Below, piece by piece: positions 43,760-52,711 of a stretch of 64,000 nt of DNA. Made by a program: the position numbers and the translations under genes. The notes beneath the pieces are model-generated. The model was not told the origin of the DNA. It ran no database searches and was given only the letters and a program-made list of their open reading frames with translations. Within the stretch, counting starts at the first letter, position 1. Every line of letters starts with the position of its first letter. The DNA comes from Tateyamaria omphalii (GTDB taxonomy: Bacteria > Pseudomonadota > Alphaproteobacteria > Rhodobacterales > Rhodobacteraceae), in NCBI RefSeq assembly GCF_001969365.1, contig NZ_CP019312.1, forward strand, positions 1,674,001-1,738,000, written 5' to 3'.

Positions 43760-44509
43760 GTGAAGGAATTGGTTTTTGCCGCGCGCGTTTTTGCGGAAAT
43801 GATGCGGCGTTTGGCGTTGATCCTGTTTGCAGGGCTGGCGCTGGTTTTGGTGGTTGCGACCGGGCTGGCCATCGCGGGGGTCTGGCCGTGGATTGATCTG
43901 CCGGTGATGTGGGATGGCGTGCATGTGGCACAGGCCGGGATGCTGACGCAGATCGGGCTGACGATCTTTGCTGTCTCCTTATGCTTCTTCCTGCCGACAA
44001 ATGCGCGCATCTTGCAGCTTGAGAACTCGCATCGGCAGTTCAGCGTCGGGGTTGATGACATCACGCGGGCGTATCATGCCGCGCATCACGCAGATCGGGA
44101 CGGGGTGTTCACCCTTGGCGATGCGTTCGAAAGCACGCGCGACAGGTTGGCCCATCTGCGCGATCATCCCGATCTGGGGACGCTCGAACCCGAGCTTCTC
44201 GAACTGGCGGCAAAGATGTCCCATATCAGCCGTGATCTGGCCGAGACCTATTCCACCGAAAAGGTCGAGCGGGCCCGCTCCTTCCTGACGCAGCGGCAGT
44301 TCGAGATCGCGCAATTCAACGACCGGCTGGAGCAGGCCAAGGCCATCCATGGCGAGTTTTCCACCTGGATCAACCGCCTTGATCTGGAAGAAAACGTGGC
44401 CCGCGCGCAGCTTGAACGGCTGCTGGACGAGATGGAGCGGCTGCTGCCCGAACTGAACCAGCCCGCCAAACCATCCAAGGTCACCCAACTGCCCATGCGC
44501 GTCGAATAG
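43760..44509 (+). CDS. conserved membrane protein with coiled-coil C-terminus, unassigned
   Basis: 249 residues if started at GTG 43760, where GGGGGGAAGG lies just upstream; GTG 43736 or ATG 43799 are alternatives. Two membrane helices (about 15-40 and 60-80) are followed by a long charged helical region (about 90-230) with heptad-like leucines. No catalytic motif was recognised. Similar proteins are, as I recall, labelled DNA repair protein in some genomes; nothing in the sequence supports that. It lies 39 bases before radA on the same strand. Confidence 0.7.
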   Translation: MKELVFAARVFAEMMRRLALILFAGLALVLVVATGLAIAGVWPWIDLPVMWDGVHVAQAGMLTQIGLTIFAVSLCFFLPTNARILQLENSHRQFSVGVDDITRAYHAAHHADRDGVFTLGDAFESTRDRLAHLRDHPDLGTLEPELLELAAKMSHISRDLAETYSTEKVERARSFLTQRQFEIAQFNDRLEQAKAIHGEFSTWINRLDLEENVARAQLERLLDEMERLLPELNQPAKPSKVTQLPMRVE

Positions 44510-44548
44510 GGCTTGCCCGCCCCTGCCCCCGCTGGCAGACCGTCGCGC

Positions 44549-45916
44549 ATGGCGAAATCCAACGTTACCTACTCCTGCTCAGCCTGCGGCGCATCCTTTT
44601 CCAAATGGTCGGGCCGCTGTGACGCGTGCGGTGAGTGGAACACGATTTCCGAAGACACCGGCCTGTCGGCAGGTCCGTCGAGCAAGGGCCTGGGCGCGCA
44701 ACGCGGCAAGACGGTCGCGCTGACCGACCTGAGCACCGAAGAAGCACCGCCGCCGCGCACCGAAAGCAAGGTCGCAGAACTGGACCGTGTGCTGGGCGGC
44801 GGGCTGGTGCCTGCCTCCGCCATCCTTGTTGGGGGCGATCCGGGCATCGGGAAATCCACGCTTCTGCTGCAAGCCGCCGCACGCTTTGCCCGCAAGGGGC
44901 TGAAGACGATCTATGTCAGTGGTGAGGAAGCCAGCGCGCAGGTCCGCATGCGGGCCCAACGTCTCGGGCTGGCGGATGCGCCGGTGCAACTGGCCGCCGA
45001 CACCAACCTGCGCAACATCCTGACCACGCTCGAAGCCGAGGCGCCCGGCCTTGCCATCATCGATTCGATCCAGACCATGTGGCTCGATACGGTGGACAGC
45101 GCGCCCGGTTCAGTCAGTCAGGTCCGGTCCGCTGCCCATGAGTTAACCACCTTTGCCAAGCGCAAGGGCATCAGCGTCATCCTGGTTGGCCACGTCACCA
45201 AGGAAGGCCAGATCGCCGGCCCCCGCGTGGTCGAACATATGGTCGACACGGTGCTTTACTTTGAAGGCGAGCGTGGTCACCAGTTCCGCATCCTGCGCGC
45301 GGTCAAGAACCGCTTTGGCCCCGCGGACGAGATTGGCGTGTTCGAAATGACGGGCAAGGGACTGGCCGAAGTCACCAACCCCTCGGCGCTGTTTCTGTCA
45401 GAGCGTGGCGAGCCGTCGCCCGGATCCGTCGTTTTCGCGGGCATCGAGGGCACCCGGCCGGTTCTGTGCGAGATGCAGGCGCTTGTCGCCCCCTCCCCCC
45501 ATTCCCAGGCACGGCGCACGGTCGTGGGCTGGGACGGCGGGCGCCTCGCCATGATTTTGGCGGTGCTGGAAGCGCGGTGCGGCATCCCGTTTGCGGGCCT
45601 CGACGTCTATCTGAACGTCGCGGGCGGGATGAAGATCAGCGAACCCGCCGCCGACCTTGCTGTGGCTGCTGCACTTTTGTCAGCACGCGAGGACGCTGCA
45701 TTGCCCGCCGATACAGTGGTTTTCGGCGAAATCAGCCTGTCCGGTGCGCTGCGGCCCGCGCCTCAGACGGAAAACAGGTTGAAAGAAGCCCAAAAACTTG
45801 GTTTTTCATCCGCCATTGCACCCAAGGGCGGCAAAGCCCAGGGCGCACCCGGAATGACGCTGAAGCGCTTCAGCGAGTTGACCGGATTTGTAGGTGACGT
45901 GTTCGGCGCAGGGTAA
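44549..45916 (+). CDS. radA: DNA repair protein RadA
   Basis: 455 residues from ATG 44549. Four zinc-binding cysteines (C10, C13, C24, C27) open the protein, then a RecA-like ATPase with Walker A GDPGIGKST (about 100), the RadA-specific KNRFG motif (about 252), and a Lon-like C-terminal domain. It promotes branch migration in recombinational repair. It is followed by cvpA 32 bases on. Confidence 0.97.
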   Translation: MAKSNVTYSCSACGASFSKWSGRCDACGEWNTISEDTGLSAGPSSKGLGAQRGKTVALTDLSTEEAPPPRTESKVAELDRVLGGGLVPASAILVGGDPGIGKSTLLLQAAARFARKGLKTIYVSGEEASAQVRMRAQRLGLADAPVQLAADTNLRNILTTLEAEAPGLAIIDSIQTMWLDTVDSAPGSVSQVRSAAHELTTFAKRKGISVILVGHVTKEGQIAGPRVVEHMVDTVLYFEGERGHQFRILRAVKNRFGPADEIGVFEMTGKGLAEVTNPSALFLSERGEPSPGSVVFAGIEGTRPVLCEMQALVAPSPHSQARRTVVGWDGGRLAMILAVLEARCGIPFAGLDVYLNVAGGMKISEPAADLAVAAALLSAREDAALPADTVVFGEISLSGALRPAPQTENRLKEAQKLGFSSAIAPKGGKAQGAPGMTLKRFSELTGFVGDVFGAG

Positions 45917-45948
45917 GCGCAAACGGGGCAGTATAAAGGGGCAGGACC

Positions 45949-46503
45949 ATGGAAGGGTTCACCATCATTGACGGCGTTGTCGCCGTGGTCATCATCCTGT
46001 CGGCCCTTCTGGCCTATGGGCGCGGGTTCGTGCGCGAAGCCATGGCAATTGCCGGTTGGATCGCTGCGGCCATCCTGGCATTCCTGTTCGCCCCGCGGGT
46101 CGAACCGCTGATGCGCGAGATCCCCGTCGTCGGCGAATTCATCGCCGACAGTTGCGAGTTGAGCATCATCGGCGCCTTTGCCTTGGTTTTTGCCGTGGCC
46201 TTGATCGTCGTGTCGCTGTTCACCCCGCTCTTTTCGTCCTTGATCCAACGCTCCGCCCTTGGCGGTCTGGATCAGGGGCTTGGCTTTCTCTTTGGCGTGG
46301 CGCGCGGCATCCTGCTCGTGGCCATCGCGTTCTTTGTCTACGACACGGTCATTACCGGCCAAGAGTTCACCATCGTGGATGAAAGCCGCTCGGCCGCCGT
46401 GTTCGGCCGCTTCACCGGCCAGATCGAGGAACAGAACCCCGAAGAGGCGCTTGGCTGGATCACACGCCAATACGAAAGCCTTGTTGGTGTGTGCGGCGAA
46501 TAA
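45949..46503 (+). CDS. cvpA: CvpA-family membrane protein
   Basis: 184 residues with four hydrophobic segments (about 8-25, 30-48, 70-92 and 108-128) and the family's early I-D-G-V-V-A-V and A-Y-G-R-G-F-V-R-E pattern. First known for colicin V production; also linked to envelope stress and often found next to purF. Here purF lies two genes downstream. The 247 bases after it contain no gene and no clear terminator. Confidence 0.88.
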   Translation: MEGFTIIDGVVAVVIILSALLAYGRGFVREAMAIAGWIAAAILAFLFAPRVEPLMREIPVVGEFIADSCELSIIGAFALVFAVALIVVSLFTPLFSSLIQRSALGGLDQGLGFLFGVARGILLVAIAFFVYDTVITGQEFTIVDESRSAAVFGRFTGQIEEQNPEEALGWITRQYESLVGVCGE

Positions 46504-46750
46504 ACGGGCCGTTCGATCAAAGAATCAGACATTTCGAAGGCGCGTCTGGCTCGGTCCATGCCCTATCGTGGTTAACTATCGGTAAATCGCGTCGCTCTCA
46601 CGCGGAGAGTGGCTTGGCGGCGGCACCCACTGGTGACTGTGGCGAAACAGCGCCCGGCTTTGGCCGTGGTTGTGACCAAAAAGCGGCAGATTTGTGGAGC
46701 GTTCTGGTCCGCAGAACAAACACACATTTTCCTGACCCGGAGGACACACC

Positions 46751-47311
46751 ATGTTTCTGAATCACGACACCGCCTTTGCCGACATCACACCCGTTGCCAC
46801 GCGTCGCATCAGCGCCATGCTGACCGCGCACACGCTTCTGGAAACCGAAGCCGGATGGCGCACGGTTGACGCGTTGCAAGCAGGTGCCGCAGTGGCCACG
46901 CTTGACGGTGGTTTTGCCGAGATCACGGCGATCACCAAACCCGACCGCGCGGCCCCGCTTGTGCACATTCCCGGCGGTGTTTTGTCGGCCTGTTCCGATA
47001 TCTCGCTGCCCGCCGACGCCCATGTCGCCCTGCACACACCGGCAGGCTGGAGCGACGCACCCGTCGTATCGATCCCCGTCAAGGCGCTGAGCGGCTGGCG
47101 CGGTGTGCGCCCCACCCTGTTCCACGGCCCTGATCTGGCCGAACTGCATTTCGAGCACGAAGAGATGATCTATGCCCAATCGGGCCTGCTCATCCACGCC
47201 GCCCCCAACACCGGTGACAGCTTTTTCCCACGCCTCGGCTATGGTGATGCCCGTGCAATGCTGGCCGCATCAGCTGGCAAAATGGGCCAACCCGACAGCG
47301 CCGCTGCGTAA
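46751..47311 (+). CDS. Hint-domain protein lacking the N-terminal cysteine
   Basis: 186 residues, GGAGG upstream of the ATG. A Hint_2-like fold: T-A-H-T-L-L-E-T-E-A-G-W-R-T-V-D-A-L-Q-A-G near residue 24, then strands to L-H-F-E-H-E-E-M-I-Y-A-Q-S-G-L-L-I-H-A. The position where Hint domains have a nucleophilic Cys or Ser is Ala/His here, so self-cleavage is unlikely. Function unknown. It lies between cvpA and purF. A second Hint protein with the cysteine is at 54067. Confidence 0.72.
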   Translation: MFLNHDTAFADITPVATRRISAMLTAHTLLETEAGWRTVDALQAGAAVATLDGGFAEITAITKPDRAAPLVHIPGGVLSACSDISLPADAHVALHTPAGWSDAPVVSIPVKALSGWRGVRPTLFHGPDLAELHFEHEEMIYAQSGLLIHAAPNTGDSFFPRLGYGDARAMLAASAGKMGQPDSAAA

Positions 47312-47400
47312 AGCGTCGCAGTTTGTGATCCTTTCGTGACAGGGACACCCCGGCTTGGTACACCGCGCCCATACCCCATCCACGGATTCGGAGCTGCCTC

Positions 47401-48882
47401 TTGTCCGACCTCGCCGCGCCAGTGCAGATGCCGCCAGCCCACCCCTTTGACGATGACAAACTCAAGGAAGAGTGCGGGATTTTCGGGGTCCTCGGGACCA
47501 AGGATGCGGCCAACTTCGTGGCCCTGGGCTTGCACGCCCTGCAACACCGGGGGCAAGAGGCGGGCGGGATCGTCGCCCACCACCCGGACCACGGCTTCAA
47601 TTCGGCCCGGCGCTTCGGCTATGTGCGCGACACCTTCACCAGCCAGGATGTGATGGAGACGCTGCCGGGTTCGCTCGCCATCGGCCACGTGCGCTACTCC
47701 ACCGCCGGGTCCAAAGGGCAGACCGCGATCCGCGACGTACAACCCTTCTTTGGCGAGTTTGCCATGGGGGGTGCGGCCATCGCCCATAACGGCAACATCA
47801 CCAATGCCGACGCCCTTCGGCGCGAGCTGATCGAGCGCGGCTCGATCTTCCAGTCGTCCTCGGACAGCGAATGCATCATCCACCTGATGGCCCGGTCCCT
47901 GCAACGCAACATCCCCGAAAGGATGGAGGATGCGCTGCGCCGGGTCGAAGGTGCCTTTTCCGTCGTCGCCATGACCCGCACCAAGCTGATCGGCGTGCGC
48001 GACGCACTGGGTGTGCGCCCGCTGGTGCTGGGCAAGCTCGACACCGGCTATGTGCTGAGTTCGGAGACGTGCGCGCTCGACATCATCGGCGCTGAATTCG
48101 TGCGCGAGATCGAAGCGGGCGAAATGGTGGTCATCACCGACCAGGGCGTGGACAGCCGCTTCCCCTTCCGCCCGCAAAAGTCCCGCTTCTGCATCTTCGA
48201 ACATGTCTATTTCAGCCGCCCCGACAGCATCCTCGGGGGCCGCTCAGTCTATGAAACCCGTGAGAATATCGGACGTGAACTGGCCAAGGAAGCGCCGGTG
48301 GACGCCGACCTCGTCTGCCCGGTGCCCGACAGCGGCACGCCTGCTGCCATCGGCTATTCGCTGGAATCCGGCATCCCCTACGCCATGGGCATCATCCGCA
48401 ACCAGTATATGGGCCGCACCTTCATCGAACCGACCGAACAGATCCGCAACATGGGCGTGCGCCTGAAGCTGAACGTGAACCGCGCCCTGATCCGTGACAA
48501 GCGCGTGATCCTGGTGGATGACAGCGTGGTGCGCGGCACGACCTCGCGCAAGATCAAGGAGATGATCCTCGATGCAGGTGCTGCGGAAGTGCATTTCCGC
48601 ATCGCCTCGCCCCCGACAGCCTGGCCCTGTTTCTACGGCGTCGACACACCGCAGCGCGAAAAGCTGCTGGCCGCGACGATGAGCGAGGAGGAGATGCGCG
48701 AGCATCTGGGTGTGGACAGCCTCAAGTTCATCTCGCTCGACGGTCTTTACCGCGCCGTGGGCGAGGGCAACGGACGCGATGCCTCCAGCCCGCAATATTG
48801 CGACGCCTGTTTCTCCGGCGAATACCCGGTCGAGCCTGCCGACATGATCGAAAAGGGTTTCGAGATGAAGGCGGCAGAATAG
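47401..48882 (+). CDS. purF: amidophosphoribosyltransferase
   Basis: 493 residues if started at TTG 47401, which has GGAG seven bases upstream; ATG 47428 is the alternative start. It makes 5-phosphoribosylamine, the first committed purine step. The Ntn-type glutaminase nucleophile is Cys25 in EECGIFG, implying removal of a propeptide. The PRPP loop is VILVDDSVVRGTTS. The C-terminal C-D-A-C-F-S-G-E-Y-P marks the Bacillus-like iron-sulfur type, which is inactivated by oxygen. Confidence 0.96.
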   Translation: MSDLAAPVQMPPAHPFDDDKLKEECGIFGVLGTKDAANFVALGLHALQHRGQEAGGIVAHHPDHGFNSARRFGYVRDTFTSQDVMETLPGSLAIGHVRYSTAGSKGQTAIRDVQPFFGEFAMGGAAIAHNGNITNADALRRELIERGSIFQSSSDSECIIHLMARSLQRNIPERMEDALRRVEGAFSVVAMTRTKLIGVRDALGVRPLVLGKLDTGYVLSSETCALDIIGAEFVREIEAGEMVVITDQGVDSRFPFRPQKSRFCIFEHVYFSRPDSILGGRSVYETRENIGRELAKEAPVDADLVCPVPDSGTPAAIGYSLESGIPYAMGIIRNQYMGRTFIEPTEQIRNMGVRLKLNVNRALIRDKRVILVDDSVVRGTTSRKIKEMILDAGAAEVHFRIASPPTAWPCFYGVDTPQREKLLAATMSEEEMREHLGVDSLKFISLDGLYRAVGEGNGRDASSPQYCDACFSGEYPVEPADMIEKGFEMKAAE

Positions 48883-48928
48883 CAACCTCCTGCCACATCC
48901 TGACACGGACCTGGTCCAAGGTGAGGCC

Positions 48929-49339
48929 ATGGACATGTTGCCCTCTGATATCCTCACCCGCGTCGAAAGCTGGCCGCAGTCCGCCCAGAGCCACTTTCTG
49001 CGCACCCGAACACTGGTGCACGATGTCGCGACATCCGAAGACGTCGGACCGCTCGACGAAAGCCTGAAATGGGGCCAGCCGTCGTGGCGGCCCAAGCGGG
49101 CACGCACCGGATCCACGCTGCGACTGGATTGGTCCCCGGCCACCCCGGACCGATTGCTGGCCTTTGTCGACTGCAAGACGGATCTGGCTGCGCAGATGGA
49201 CCATCGCTTTCCCGGGCAGTTCCACAATGACGGACGACGCGCGCTTGGGTTCGATACCACGCACCCGCTGGACAAAGATGCGGTTTGGCAGCTGGCGCGT
49301 CTGACACTGACCTATCACAGGTCGAAACGGGGACGCTGA
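48929..49339 (+). CDS. DUF1801 domain protein
   Basis: 136 residues. The motif D-E-S-L-K-W-G-Q-P-S-W (near residue 43) and the strand-rich layout match the DUF1801 (YdhG-like) fold. No biochemical role is established. It begins 46 bases after purF on the same strand; there is no clear Shine-Dalgarno beyond a GTGAGG region. Confidence 0.75.
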   Translation: MDMLPSDILTRVESWPQSAQSHFLRTRTLVHDVATSEDVGPLDESLKWGQPSWRPKRARTGSTLRLDWSPATPDRLLAFVDCKTDLAAQMDHRFPGQFHNDGRRALGFDTTHPLDKDAVWQLARLTLTYHRSKRGR

Positions 49340-49465
49340 TCAGCACGGCACCGCTGCTTTCCCAAACGTCAATGGGCAAAGGCCTGCGCATCCCTTTCGC
49401 ACCCCGTTCACCCCTGCACGACCCCATGATAGCGGCGCCCTTCGAAAGGAGGGCAGGACCCTATC

Positions 49466-49738
49466 ATGAGCGAAGAAACCAACGACATCACAGCCGACCT
49501 CGCGACCCAACGCGGGGCACTGCCCCTGCACAATATGCAACTGCTGGGCATCGCGGGGGCTGACAACAATCGCCGGGCACTGCTGCGCACGGCAGGTGGC
49601 CAAACCCGCACGGTTCAGGTCGGCGACAGCCTGCGCCAGGGCACCGTCATTGCCATTGGCGAAGATCGGATCGTCTTGAACGGCGGCATGGGCCAACGCA
49701 CGCTCACCCTGCCCGACCTGGCAGAGAGCGCCGCTTGA
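49466..49738 (+). CDS. small protein resembling the PilP/GspC homology region
   Basis: 90 residues with AGGAGGG upstream. The core L-L-G-I-A-G-A-D-N-N-R-R-A-L-L-R, V-Q-V-G-D-S-L-R-Q-G-T-V-I-A-I and I-V-L-N-G-G-M-G-Q-R-T-L-T-L resembles the short beta domain of type IV pilus PilP and type II secretion GspC. There is no signal peptide or membrane helix, so it would be cytoplasmic, which is unlike those proteins. Function unknown. Confidence 0.65.
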   Translation: MSEETNDITADLATQRGALPLHNMQLLGIAGADNNRRALLRTAGGQTRTVQVGDSLRQGTVIAIGEDRIVLNGGMGQRTLTLPDLAESAA

Positions 49739-49769
49739 CGGTGGCGCCCGCGCAAGGCAAGAGCGGGCC

Positions 49770-50411
49770 ATGACACAAACAGCCCTCATCACAGGCGCGT
49801 CGCGCGGCCTCGGGGCCGCCATGGCACTGGCGCTCGCCCCCACCCACCACATCGTGGCCGTGGCCAAGACCACGGGCGCGCTGGAAGAGTTGGACGACCG
49901 GATCAAGGCGGCGGGGGGTGCTGCGACGCTCGCCCCGATGGACATCGCCAACGACGCTGCCATGCAGACCCTGTGCCGCGGCATTCACGACCGGTGGGGC
50001 AGTGTGGATATGTGGGTGCACTGTGCGGTTCACGCCGCACCCCTGGCCCCCGCCAACATGATCGGCACCAAGGACATGGCCAAATCCATCGCGGGCAATA
50101 TGGCCGCAACCGCCACGCTGATCACCTATATCGCGCCGCTTCTGGGCGAAAAGGGCCAGGCCCTGTTCTTTGACGATCCCGTCAGCGGACAGGCATTTCA
50201 CGGCGCATATGGCGCGACAAAGGCTGCTCAAATTGCACTCGCGCGCAGCTGGCAGGCCGAAACCGCCAAGACGGGCCCAAAGGTCCACATCGCAACGCCA
50301 AACCCGATGCCCACCGCGACGCGCGCGCGCTTTCACCCGGGCGAAGACCGCAGCGCCTTGAGTGATCCCGCGGCAGAAGCGGCGCGCATCCTGTCCGAAC
50401 TGCGCGCTTGA
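49770..50411 (+). CDS. short-chain dehydrogenase/reductase-like protein
   Basis: 213 residues. The N-terminal cofactor loop TGASRGLG and the A-Y-G-A-T-K-A-A segment carry the YxxxK pair (about 145-149). The usual N-A-G motif is replaced by V-H-C-A-V-H-A, and the catalytic serine region reads F-D-D-P-V-S-G. It is shorter than most SDRs because the C-terminal substrate loop is reduced. Substrate unknown. Confidence 0.82.
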   Translation: MTQTALITGASRGLGAAMALALAPTHHIVAVAKTTGALEELDDRIKAAGGAATLAPMDIANDAAMQTLCRGIHDRWGSVDMWVHCAVHAAPLAPANMIGTKDMAKSIAGNMAATATLITYIAPLLGEKGQALFFDDPVSGQAFHGAYGATKAAQIALARSWQAETAKTGPKVHIATPNPMPTATRARFHPGEDRSALSDPAAEAARILSELRA

Positions 50412-50442
50412 TCGGCGGCCGCCGTCATGGCCCAATGCGGAC

Positions 50443-51090
50443 ATGCTGAGCCGCCTCATCCCCTTTGACCGCCCGCGCCCACCCGCGCGCGGTGGCGCAT
50501 TGCAAACCATCTACGATGCCGCCGCAACCGGATGGCAGGACGGCATTTCAAAACTGGGGTTTCTGGCGGCCTATGCCGATCTGATGCAAGCCGCACATGC
50601 GCCACCCTCCCAGCCGCGCGTGCTTGACGTTGGGACCGGCACCGGCGCGTTTGCCGGTGCATGGGTGGATGCGCACGGCACACCCGCGTGTTTGACGCTG
50701 ACGGATATCTCTCCGGCCATGCTCGACACGGCATCCGCGCGCTTGCCACAGGCGAGGACCATTGTCGCCTCGGTGGGCAAGACGCCCGACGACCTGCCCC
50801 CGCAGGACGTTGTGCTGTGCGCCCATGTGATTGAGCATCTGGATGATCCAAACGCGTCCCTGACCTGGCTCTTTGAGCGGGTGGCGCCGGGCGGGATACT
50901 CATCCTCGCCCTGTCGCGCCCGCATTGGTGCACGGCCCTGGTGCGGTGGCGTTGGGGCAATGCGGCCTACACGCCCGAACACGCGCGGACCATGCTCGCG
51001 GTCGCAGGGTTCACAGACATCGCGCTGCACCCCTTTACCCATGGCCCGCCCTCGCGTGTGTCGCACGGCTACATTGCACGACGCCCCTGA
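50443..51090 (+). CDS. class I SAM-dependent methyltransferase
   Basis: 215 residues from ATG 50443; the frame is open to 50362 within the previous gene. The SAM loop is RVLDVGTGTGAF (about 62-73), then L-T-D-I-S-P-A-M-L and C-A-H-V-I-E-H-L-D-D-P, a UbiE/Methyltransf_11 pattern. Substrate unknown. It lies 32 bases after the SDR gene. Confidence 0.82.
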   Translation: MLSRLIPFDRPRPPARGGALQTIYDAAATGWQDGISKLGFLAAYADLMQAAHAPPSQPRVLDVGTGTGAFAGAWVDAHGTPACLTLTDISPAMLDTASARLPQARTIVASVGKTPDDLPPQDVVLCAHVIEHLDDPNASLTWLFERVAPGGILILALSRPHWCTALVRWRWGNAAYTPEHARTMLAVAGFTDIALHPFTHGPPSRVSHGYIARRP

Positions 51091-51215
51091 CGGACCACCC
51101 CACTGCGGCCTTTCCGCGACGATCCCCATGCTCTGTTTCAAAAAACTCCGCGCGGCGCGCTCGCGCAGTTGCCCAATGCGGCGCGGCCCCATAGTAAGGC
51201 TCAAAGGGGCCTCAC

Positions 51216-51998
51216 ATGCGCATTCTCATCACAAATGACGACGGTATCTCGGCCCCGGGGCTTGCGGTGCTGGAACGGATCGCAGCCGAAGTGGCAGGGC
51301 CGGACGGGCATATCACCACGGTAGCACCCGCGTTCGAGCAATCAGGCGTGGCCCACTGCATCAACTACGCCCGTCCCTTCATGTTCCAGCAGATCGGCCC
51401 CAACCGCTTCACGGTCGAAGGGTCACCAGCGGACTGCGTGCTGGCAGGCCTGCACCAGGTGCTCGACGGACAGCCCGACCTGATCCTGTCGGGGGTCAAC
51501 CGGGGCAACAACTCCGCCGAAAACGCGCTCTACTCCGGCACCCTTGGTGCGGCCATCGAAGGGGCGCTGCAAGGCGTGCTCTCCATCGCGCTGTCGCAGT
51601 ATTTCGGGCCGGAGAACCGCGCGCTCGACGACCCGTTCGAGGCCTCCGCCGCCCACTGCAAGGACCTGATTGAGCGGATTGTCGCCGCCACCCCGCAGGT
51701 GCAGCCGGGCTACCAGCTCTTTTACAACGTGAATATCCCCCCAGTGGCTGCCGCGTCCGTCAAGGGCACGCGGATCGTCCCCCAAGGGCTGCGCCCCGGC
51801 GTCGGCTTTCACACCGAACAGACGCAATCGCCGAACGGGCGCAACTTTCTTTGGATCCGGGGCGGCGACCAGCAGGTGCCCACAGCACCCGGCACGGACG
51901 CGGCGGTGAACCTCGATGGTTATATCTCGGTCACGCCCATGCGCGCGGACCTCACGGCGCATGACATGCTGGACCATCTTGGACCCATCGCCACATGA
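51216..51998 (+). CDS. surE: 5'/3'-nucleotidase SurE
   Basis: 260 residues. The metal-binding [11 protein letters not shown] (residues 4-14) with Asp8-Asp9, S-G-V-N-R-G-N-N-S and [11 protein letters not shown] are all present. It dephosphorylates nucleoside monophosphates under stress. Its stop overlaps the pcm start (ATGA). With pcm and nlpD it keeps the order known from E. coli. Confidence 0.96.
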   Translation: MRILITNDDGISAPGLAVLERIAAEVAGPDGHITTVAPAFEQSGVAHCINYARPFMFQQIGPNRFTVEGSPADCVLAGLHQVLDGQPDLILSGVNRGNNSAENALYSGTLGAAIEGALQGVLSIALSQYFGPENRALDDPFEASAAHCKDLIERIVAATPQVQPGYQLFYNVNIPPVAAASVKGTRIVPQGLRPGVGFHTEQTQSPNGRNFLWIRGGDQQVPTAPGTDAAVNLDGYISVTPMRADLTAHDMLDHLGPIAT

Positions 51999-52642
51999 CC
52001 GACGACGATCTCGCCACGCGCAAGATGCAGTTCCTGTATGCCCTGCGGTCCAAGGGCGTGACGGACAAGCGCGTGCTGGGCGCGATGGAAGAGATTGACC
52101 GCGGCCCCTTTGTCCGTGGGCTTTTTGCCGAACGCGCCTACGAGGATATGCCGCTGCCGATCGCCTGCGGGCAGACGATCAGCCAGCCGTCGGTGGTGGG
52201 GCTGATGACGCAGGCACTGCAAATCACCCCACGGGACAAGGTGCTCGAGATCGGGACCGGCTCGGGGTACCAGGCCGCCATCCTCGCCAAGCTGGCGCGC
52301 CGGGTCTACACCATCGACCGGCACCGGCGGCTCGTGCGCGAGGCGCGCGATATCTTTGACGAACTGAACCTGCACACGATCACGGCCATCACCGGCGACG
52401 GCTCGCACGGGTTGGAGGATCAGGCGCCCTTTGACCGCATCCTTGTGACCGCCGCCGCCGAGGACCCGCCGGGCCCTCTGCTTGCCCAACTCAAGGAGGG
52501 CGGCATCATGGTCCTGCCCGTCGGCCAATCCGACGCAGTGCAAAGCCTGATCCGCGTGCACAAGACAGCAAACGGCCTCGAATATGACGAATTGCGCGAT
52601 GTGCGCTTTGTTCCTTTGCTCGAGGGCTTGGGCAAAGACTGA
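51995..52642 (+). CDS. pcm: protein-L-isoaspartate O-methyltransferase
   Basis: 215 residues. It repairs isoaspartyl damage in proteins using SAM. The motif [16 protein letters not shown] (about 82-97) and the upstream [15 protein letters not shown] are typical. It is translationally coupled to surE. Confidence 0.96.
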   Translation: MTDDDLATRKMQFLYALRSKGVTDKRVLGAMEEIDRGPFVRGLFAERAYEDMPLPIACGQTISQPSVVGLMTQALQITPRDKVLEIGTGSGYQAAILAKLARRVYTIDRHRRLVREARDIFDELNLHTITAITGDGSHGLEDQAPFDRILVTAAAEDPPGPLLAQLKEGGIMVLPVGQSDAVQSLIRVHKTANGLEYDELRDVRFVPLLEGLGKD

Positions 52643-52711
52643 AACTGGTGTAAAATAACGCTGAACCGACAAGGCCCCCACCCACGAGGGGTCCGGCAGA
52701 GGACGACGCAG

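Noticed and set aside
46504..46750. possible gene or RNA in the gap between cvpA and the Hint gene
   Set aside because: No frame with a plausible start and no stable hairpin with T run was seen; probably only the promoter region of the downstream gene.
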